DNA of 17,797 nt from an uncultured Rhodovulum sp. (GTDB lineage Bacteria; Pseudomonadota; Alphaproteobacteria; Rhodobacterales; Rhodobacteraceae), in NCBI GenBank assembly GCA_946221765.1, contig CAMIMK010000027.1, positions 1 through 17,797 on the forward strand, read 5' to 3'. This document shows, in pieces, positions 14,901-17,797 of the stretch. The notes below the pieces were generated by a model. It saw only the letters and a program-made list of their open reading frames with translations, had not been told where the DNA came from and made no database searches. The first letter of the stretch is position 1, and each line of letters begins with the position of its first letter. A program made the position numbers and the translations under genes.

Positions 14901-15380
14901 TCAGGCCGGCACGAGCCGGTGGAAGCCGCCCCGGAAGAAGACCAGCGGCGGCTGTTCGCTCACCTCGAGGCGCAGGACCTCGCCCACGACGATGAGATGG
15001 TCGCCGCCGTCATAGCCGGCGGCGTGCCGGCATTCGAAGCGGGCCGCGCAGTCGGGCAGCAGCGGCACGTCCCCGGCGCCCCGGCCATGGGGCAGGCCCT
15101 CGAACGGGTCCGCGCCCGCGGCCGCGAAGCGTTCGGCAAGCGCGCGCTGGCGATCGCTCAGCACATGCACGGCGAAATGCGACGCGGCCTCGAAGGCGGG
15201 GAAACGCCGCGACTTGCGGGCGGGCGACCAGAGCACCAGCGGCGGGACGAGCGAGACGCTCGAGAAGCTGTTCGCCGTCATCCCGAGCGGGCCGTCCGCC
15301 GTCATGGTGGTGACGATCGTCACGCCGGTGACGAACCGCCCCAGGGCGTCGCGCAGTTCCCGCTCGCTGAAATCGACCAC
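14901..15380 (-). CDS. Flavin reductase-like, FMN-binding domain protein
   Basis: This 159-residue single-domain protein belongs to the FMN-binding split-barrel flavin reductase family, which reduces FMN or FAD with NAD(P)H, often for a two-component monooxygenase. Family features are RFVTGVTIVTT at residues 16-25, GMTANSFSSVSLVPPLVLW at 33-51, GDHLIVVGEV at 126-135 and PLVFFRGGFHRL at 145-156. I chose GTG at 15378-15380 (minus strand) because GGGAGG lies four bases upstream; the frame extends further to an ATG at 15497, but that part (39 residues) is Arg-rich, unlike the family, and overlaps the likely promoter. No monooxygenase gene is nearby, so the partner is unknown. It faces rnj tail to tail, with 17 nt between. 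Confidence 0.85.
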   Translation of the reverse strand: MVDFSERELRDALGRFVTGVTIVTTMTADGPLGMTANSFSSVSLVPPLVLWSPARKSRRFPAFEAASHFAVHVLSDRQRALAERFAAAGADPFEGLPHGRGAGDVPLLPDCAARFECRHAAGYDGGDHLIVVGEVLRLEVSEQPPLVFFRGGFHRLVPA

Positions 15381-15456
15381 TCGACCTCCCTTCCGGCGCG
15401 CGGGAGGACACCGCGCCGCCGGTCCTCGACCCGAATGTCTGTATCCTGCCCGGCAT

Positions 15457-15485
15457 ATTCTGTCGACATGTCGGACGGCGAGCAA
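15457..15485 (-). promoter_or_regulatory. Candidate promoter of the flavin reductase gene with an internal palindrome
   Basis: On the minus strand TTGCTC (15480-15485) and CAGAAT (15457-15462) are separated by 17 nt, about 77 nt upstream of the GTG. The spacer holds the perfect palindrome CGACATGTCG (15464-15473), which overlaps TGTCGACA (15461-15468). A palindrome between -35 and -10 is a typical repressor-site position. Both hexamers match consensus only partly. Confidence 0.3.
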
Positions 15486-15521
15486 CCAGGGCGCCAAGCA
15501 TCCGCAAAGCGACTGAAATAC

Positions 15522-15536
15522 TTAACCAATCCTTGA
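15522..15536 (+). promoter_or_regulatory. Imperfect CtrA-like box (TTAA-N7-TTGA)
   Basis: TTAA at 15522-15525 and TTGA at 15533-15536 are separated by CCAATCC, so seven of the eight fixed positions of the alphaproteobacterial CtrA consensus TTAA-N7-TTAA match. The left half extends as TTAACCA, close to the TTAACCAT half-site. The box lies about 107 nt before the 61-aa ORF, and its right half could overlap a -35 element (TTGAAA, 15533-15538). No good -10 element is visible. Confidence 0.35.
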
Positions 15537-15642
15537 AAAGCGTCAGGGTTTCGCCCCTTGTTGCGAAATCTTGTCTGTGCGGCCTTCGGGGTTGGGGCAT
15601 AAAAGGCAGACGGCTCTAAAAGCTGCTGCCGAAGGCCTGAAC

Positions 15643-15828
15643 ATGTACCTGCCCGAGAACAATGCCCAGCTCTACGAGATACTGTCGTCCCTGCGCCTTT
15701 ATGCAGCCATGAACACCCTGCCCGCGCTGGCCGAGAGCCTCGACGATGCCCTGCACCTGCTCGTGACCGAAGCCTCCCCCCGGCGCGCCGCGGGGCGCCC
15801 GCATACCTTCGGCCTCGACAAGGCCTGA
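15643..15828 (+). CDS. Conserved-looking 61-aa soluble protein, function unknown
   Basis: The ORF starts at ATG 15643 with GAAGG (15631-15635) at good spacing and ends at TGA 15826-15828. The frame is open further upstream to 15571, but that part lacks a Shine-Dalgarno and reads as leader. The product begins MYLPENNAQLYEILSSLRLY and continues AAMNTLPALAESLDDALHLL: two predicted amphipathic helices (about residues 8-22 and 27-43), then a basic, probably disordered tail (SPRRAAGRPHTFGLDKA). There are no cysteines, membrane segments or known motifs. It is cytoplasmic and might act by protein-protein contact, but no function can be assigned. It is a lone gene with its own upstream AT-richer region, not an operon member. 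Confidence 0.7.
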   Translation: MYLPENNAQLYEILSSLRLYAAMNTLPALAESLDDALHLLVTEASPRRAAGRPHTFGLDKA

Positions 15829-15898
15829 TTCGCCCCATCGGGCGCGCGACGCGGCCCGGAATGCTGCGCCGCACGCTCCTGCAAAATACCGATCATCG

Positions 15899-15913
15899 TT
15901 AAGCCTTCATTAA
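15899..15913 (+). promoter_or_regulatory. Perfect CtrA-like box (TTAA-N7-TTAA)
   Basis: TTAA at 15899-15902 and TTAA at 15910-15913 are separated by exactly seven bases (GCCTTCA), matching the CtrA full-site consensus known from Caulobacter and other alphaproteobacteria. The box lies 67 nt before the 113-aa ORF in a short AT-rich stretch (about 15880-15940) that stands out in a GC-rich window. The core is only eight fixed bases, so a chance match is possible. Confidence 0.45.
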
Positions 15914-15979
15914 TCCCGCAAGTGCATCAATTTTTCGGATATCGCGTCCTGTTGCGACGCAGCACATGCAGGGAAGCGG

Positions 15980-16321
15980 ATGATGGATACGATCGAAGTC
16001 CACCACTATCCGGCAATCGCGCTGATCGGATGCGCGGCGGCGGCGCTGCTTGGAATGGCCGCTCCGTATTTCGATCCTGCGGCCGTACAGATGCGTCAGC
16101 TGATCGCACTGGAGGACTGCCTGCGCGCGGATGCCCTGACGGCCATCGAGCGCGATGCCCTCGGGGATGCGATGCTGGTCGCCAATGCCAACGGCGGGTC
16201 GCTTCAGATCTGCCCGGCCGGCTATCCCGGCGGGCGCCCCGCCACCGCGGCGACCGCCGGCGAAATCCTCGACACGCTGACCCGCGAACTCAGCCCGCGC
16301 ACGGCGATGGTCGGTTTCTGA
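15980..16321 (+). CDS. 113-aa protein with N-terminal membrane segment, function unknown
   Basis: The ORF starts at ATG 15980 (or the adjacent ATG 15983) after GGGAAG (15971-15976) and ends at TGA 16319-16321. Residues 11-29 (PAIALIGCAAAALLGMAAP) form one hydrophobic segment, either a signal anchor or an uncleaved signal peptide. The rest is probably periplasmic and contains C47 and C78, which could form a disulfide; C18 lies within the helix and is not in a lipobox context (IGCA at the wrong depth). A short helix (GEILDTLTREL, residues 94-104) follows a Gly/Pro-rich stretch. I do not recognise the family. The CtrA-like box upstream and the hairpin downstream suggest an independently transcribed gene. 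Confidence 0.68.
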   Translation: MMDTIEVHHYPAIALIGCAAAALLGMAAPYFDPAAVQMRQLIALEDCLRADALTAIERDALGDAMLVANANGGSLQICPAGYPGGRPATAATAGEILDTLTRELSPRTAMVGF

Positions 16322-16329
16322 TCGCGCGC

Positions 16330-16370
16330 CTGTCTCCGGCCACGGCACGGGCCGGAGGCCCGGCAGACAG
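16330..16370 (+). terminator. Strong hairpin between the 113-aa ORF and hisS (candidate terminator)
   Basis: An 8-bp perfect stem is formed by CTCCGGCC (16334-16341) and GGCCGGAG (16350-16357) around an 8-nt loop. An outer pairing CTGTCT (16330-16335) with AGACAG (16365-16370) could replace or extend its base. It starts 8 nt after the stop of the 113-aa ORF. There is no U-tract after it (CTGTGCTTG follows), so it may end transcription weakly or protect the 3' end. Confidence 0.4.
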
Positions 16371-16376
16371 CTGTGC

Positions 16377-16405
16377 TTGCTCCATGGCGGTGGGCGGGCT
16401 AAGGC
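16377..16405 (+). promoter_or_regulatory. Candidate hisS promoter
   Basis: TTGCTC (16377-16382), a 17-nt spacer and TAAGGC (16400-16405) form a weak sigma-70-type promoter. The form GCTAAGGC (16398-16405) with TTGCTCC 14 nt upstream also resembles the housekeeping promoter pattern described for Caulobacter (TTGACGS and GCTANAWC). Transcription would then begin near 16411-16413, about 20 nt before the hisS ATG. Confidence 0.35.
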
Positions 16406-16436
16406 AGCCCGCGAAAACCGGAAGTCTCCGCCATGG
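16382..16436 (+). repeat. Nested inverted repeats spanning the hisS start codon
   Basis: An outer 9-bp perfect inverted repeat pairs CCATGGCGG (16382-16390) with CCGCCATGG (16428-16436); the right arm contains the hisS ATG (16433-16435). Inside it lies a 7-bp hairpin, GCGGGCT (16394-16400) with AGCCCGC (16406-16412), with loop AAGGC. If transcribed in full, the outer helix would hide the start codon. The arms also overlap the candidate promoter, so the repeat may instead act at the DNA level or be fortuitous. Confidence 0.5.
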
Positions 16437-17797
16437 CAAAGTCCGACCAGAAGAAGCCCCGTCGCCCCCGTGCCGAGACCGCGCGGGGGTTCCGCGACTA
16501 TTTCGGCGAGGAGGTGCGCGCCCGCAGCGCAATGCTCGCCCGGATCACCGATGTCTATCACGCCCATGGCTTCGACCCGCTGGAGAGCCCGGCGGTCGAG
16601 ACGGTGGAGGCGCTGGGCAAGTTCCTGCCCGATGTTGACCGGCCGAACGAGGGCGTCTTCGCCTGGAACGAGGCCGATGAGGGCTGGCTGGCGCTGCGCT
16701 ATGACCTGACGGCGCCGCTGGCGCGGGTCTATGCCCAGCACCGGATGTCGCTGCCCACGCCCTATCGCCGCTATGCCGTCGGTCCGGTCTGGCGCAACGA
16801 GAAGCCGGGTCCGGGGCGGTTCCGCCAGTTCTACCAGTGCGACGCCGACACGGTCGGCTCGGGCAACATCGCCGCGGATGCCGAGATCTGCGCGATGCTG
16901 GGCCAGGCGCTGGTGGCCGCGGGGATCGACCGGCGCGATTTCGTGGTCCGGGTGAACAACCGCAAGGTCCTCAATGGCGTGCTCGAAGCCGCCGGGATCC
17001 TCGATCCGGCCGATCCCGAGGCGGGCGCCGCGCGGCGCGGCATCGTGCTGCGGGCCATCGACAAGCTCGACCGGCTGGGGGTCGCGGGGGTGCGTGCGCT
17101 CTTCGGGGCCGGGCGGCGCGACGAGAGCGGCGATTTCACCGCAGGCGCGGGGCTGTCGGACGAGCAGGCGGACATTCTCATCGGCTTCACCGAGGCGCGG
17201 CGCCCGGAGGCGGCGGCGACCTGCGCGCGGCTGCGCGAGCTGGTCGGGGCCTCGGTGACGGGCCGGACCGGCGTCGATGAACTGGAGACGCTCGCGACCC
17301 ATGCCGCGGCGGCCGGGGCCGGGGTGATCCTTGATCCCTCGGTCGTGCGCGGCCTCGGCTATTACACCGGCCCGGTCTTCGAGGCGGAGCTCACCTTCGA
17401 GATCCTCGACGACAAGGGCCGGCCGCGGCAGTTCGGCTCGGTGGCCGGGGGCGGGCGCTATGACGACCTGGTGCGGCGTTTCACCGGCGAGGCCGTGCCG
17501 GCGACCGGCATCTCCATCGGCGTCGACCGGCTGCTGGCGGCGCTCGCCGCGCGCGGGGCGGGGGCGGTGCCGTCCGGGCCGGTGGTCGTCACCGTCATGG
17601 ACCGCGACCGGATGGCCGACTATCAGGCGATGGCGGCCGAGCTGCGCGCCGCCGGCATCCGCGCCGAGGTCTTCCTCGGCGGCGGCAACATGGGCCGGCA
17701 GCTCAAATATGCCGACCAGCGCGCGAGCCCCGTCGCGGTGATCGAGGGCGGCACCGAGAAGGCGCAGGGCGTCGTCCAGATCAAGGACCTCGCCCTC
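16433..17797 (+). CDS. hisS: Histidyl-tRNA synthetase (3' end outside window)
   Basis: The frame runs from ATG 16433 to the window edge, 455 codons with no stop. This class II synthetase charges tRNA-His. Motifs in order: the motif 1 region ARGFRDYFGEE (residues 17-27), RYDLTAPLARV (89-99), motif 2 with VGPVWRNEKPGPGRFRQF (116-133), the HisRS-specific RGLGYYTG (306-313), GGGRYDDL and motif 3 GISIGVDR (359-366). The anticodon-binding domain starts near residue 383 (PVVVTVMD). The Shine-Dalgarno GGAAG (16420-16424) is 8 nt before the ATG. A basic N-terminal leader (KSDQKKPRRPR) precedes motif 1. The motif 2 loop reads like the alphaproteobacterial HisRS type rather than the E. coli type (RHERPQKGRYRQF). 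Only the C-terminal end is missing. Confidence 0.97.
   Translation, partial: MAKSDQKKPRRPRAETARGFRDYFGEEVRARSAMLARITDVYHAHGFDPLESPAVETVEALGKFLPDVDRPNEGVFAWNEADEGWLALRYDLTAPLARVYAQHRMSLPTPYRRYAVGPVWRNEKPGPGRFRQFYQCDADTVGSGNIAADAEICAMLGQALVAAGIDRRDFVVRVNNRKVLNGVLEAAGILDPADPEAGAARRGIVLRAIDKLDRLGVAGVRALFGAGRRDESGDFTAGAGLSDEQADILIGFTEARRPEAAATCARLRELVGASVTGRTGVDELETLATHAAAAGAGVILDPSVVRGLGYYTGPVFEAELTFEILDDKGRPRQFGSVAGGGRYDDLVRRFTGEAVPATGISIGVDRLLAALAARGAGAVPSGPVVVTVMDRDRMADYQAMAAELRAAGIRAEVFLGGGNMGRQLKYADQRASPVAVIEGGTEKAQGVVQIKDLAL

Noticed and set aside
15381..15497. ATG-started extension of the flavin reductase (39 extra residues)
   Set aside because: The extension is Arg/Pro-rich with no family similarity and covers the likely promoter. 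The GTG at 15380 has GGGAGG at the right distance.
15468..15536. A 22-codon plus-strand frame (starting MSDGEQPGRQ) before the 61-aa ORF
   Set aside because: It has no Shine-Dalgarno and no neighbour coupling, and its ATG lies in the palindromic region. I see no evidence of translation.
15533..15561. Heat-shock (RpoH-like) promoter reading of CTTGAAA ... CCCCTTGTT upstream of the 61-aa ORF
   Set aside because: The -35 part fits, but the -10 part lacks the TAT core expected in alphaproteobacteria, and the spacing can be tuned to fit. Too weak to report as a feature.
15831..15844. Small hairpin CGCCC-CATC-GGGCG after the 61-aa ORF as a terminator
   Set aside because: Only five base pairs and no T-run follow; such stems are expected by chance at this GC content.
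1..17797. tRNA, rRNA, CRISPR arrays, insertion sequences, integrases or defence genes
   Set aside because: I saw no direct-repeat/spacer arrays, transposase motifs, terminal inverted repeats with target duplications, or tRNA-like cloverleaf sequences. The gene content is core metabolism.

Overview
The window reads as a high-GC alphaproteobacterial chromosome segment, most likely from Rhodobacteraceae (Rhodobacter/Rhodovulum/Paracoccus-like). I infer this from the strong G/C third-position bias, the alphaproteobacterial complex I subunits (NuoG with no visible N7 cluster motif, a NuoE with a C-terminal helix-hairpin-helix extension, a His-rich loop in NuoL), the gene order nuoN-birA-coaX-rnj, and a HisRS with the motif 2 loop I associate with alphaproteobacteria. 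No genus can be fixed from the sequence alone.

Positions 1 to about 14,883 are one tightly packed plus-strand operon. It holds the 3' end of nuoE, then nuoF, a 76-aa two-helix membrane ORF, nuoG, nuoH, nuoI, nuoJ, a 29-aa single-helix micro-ORF, nuoK, nuoL, nuoM and nuoN. These encode the NADH-dehydrogenase, connecting and proton-pumping parts of respiratory complex I; nuoA-D must lie upstream of the window. The operon continues into birA (biotin-protein ligase), coaX (type III pantothenate kinase) and rnj (ribonuclease J). Gaps are 13 nt or less, and many junctions are stop/start overlaps (ATGA at orf76/nuoG, nuoJ/orf29 and orf29/nuoK; longer overlaps at nuoN/birA and birA/coaX), which suggests translational coupling. 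The one loose junction is nuoE-nuoF: 113 nt holding two GC-rich hairpins.

From 14,901 the layout changes. A flavin-reductase-like gene on the minus strand converges on rnj, with a hairpin over the rnj stop codon. Then come two small plus-strand genes of unknown function: a 61-aa soluble protein, and a 113-aa protein with an N-terminal membrane segment. Each is preceded by a CtrA-like TTAA-N7-TTAA box, exact before the 113-aa gene and with one mismatch before the 61-aa gene. A strong hairpin and a probable promoter precede hisS, which runs off the right edge.

Most of the window is housekeeping. I found no defence system, mobile element, CRISPR array, rRNA or tRNA. The least explained items are the two small membrane ORFs embedded in the nuo operon, the EHAAP repeat in NuoL, the CtrA-like boxes with their two orphan small genes, and the nested inverted repeats at the hisS start. 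All functional statements are from reading the sequence and memory of the families; no database search was run.
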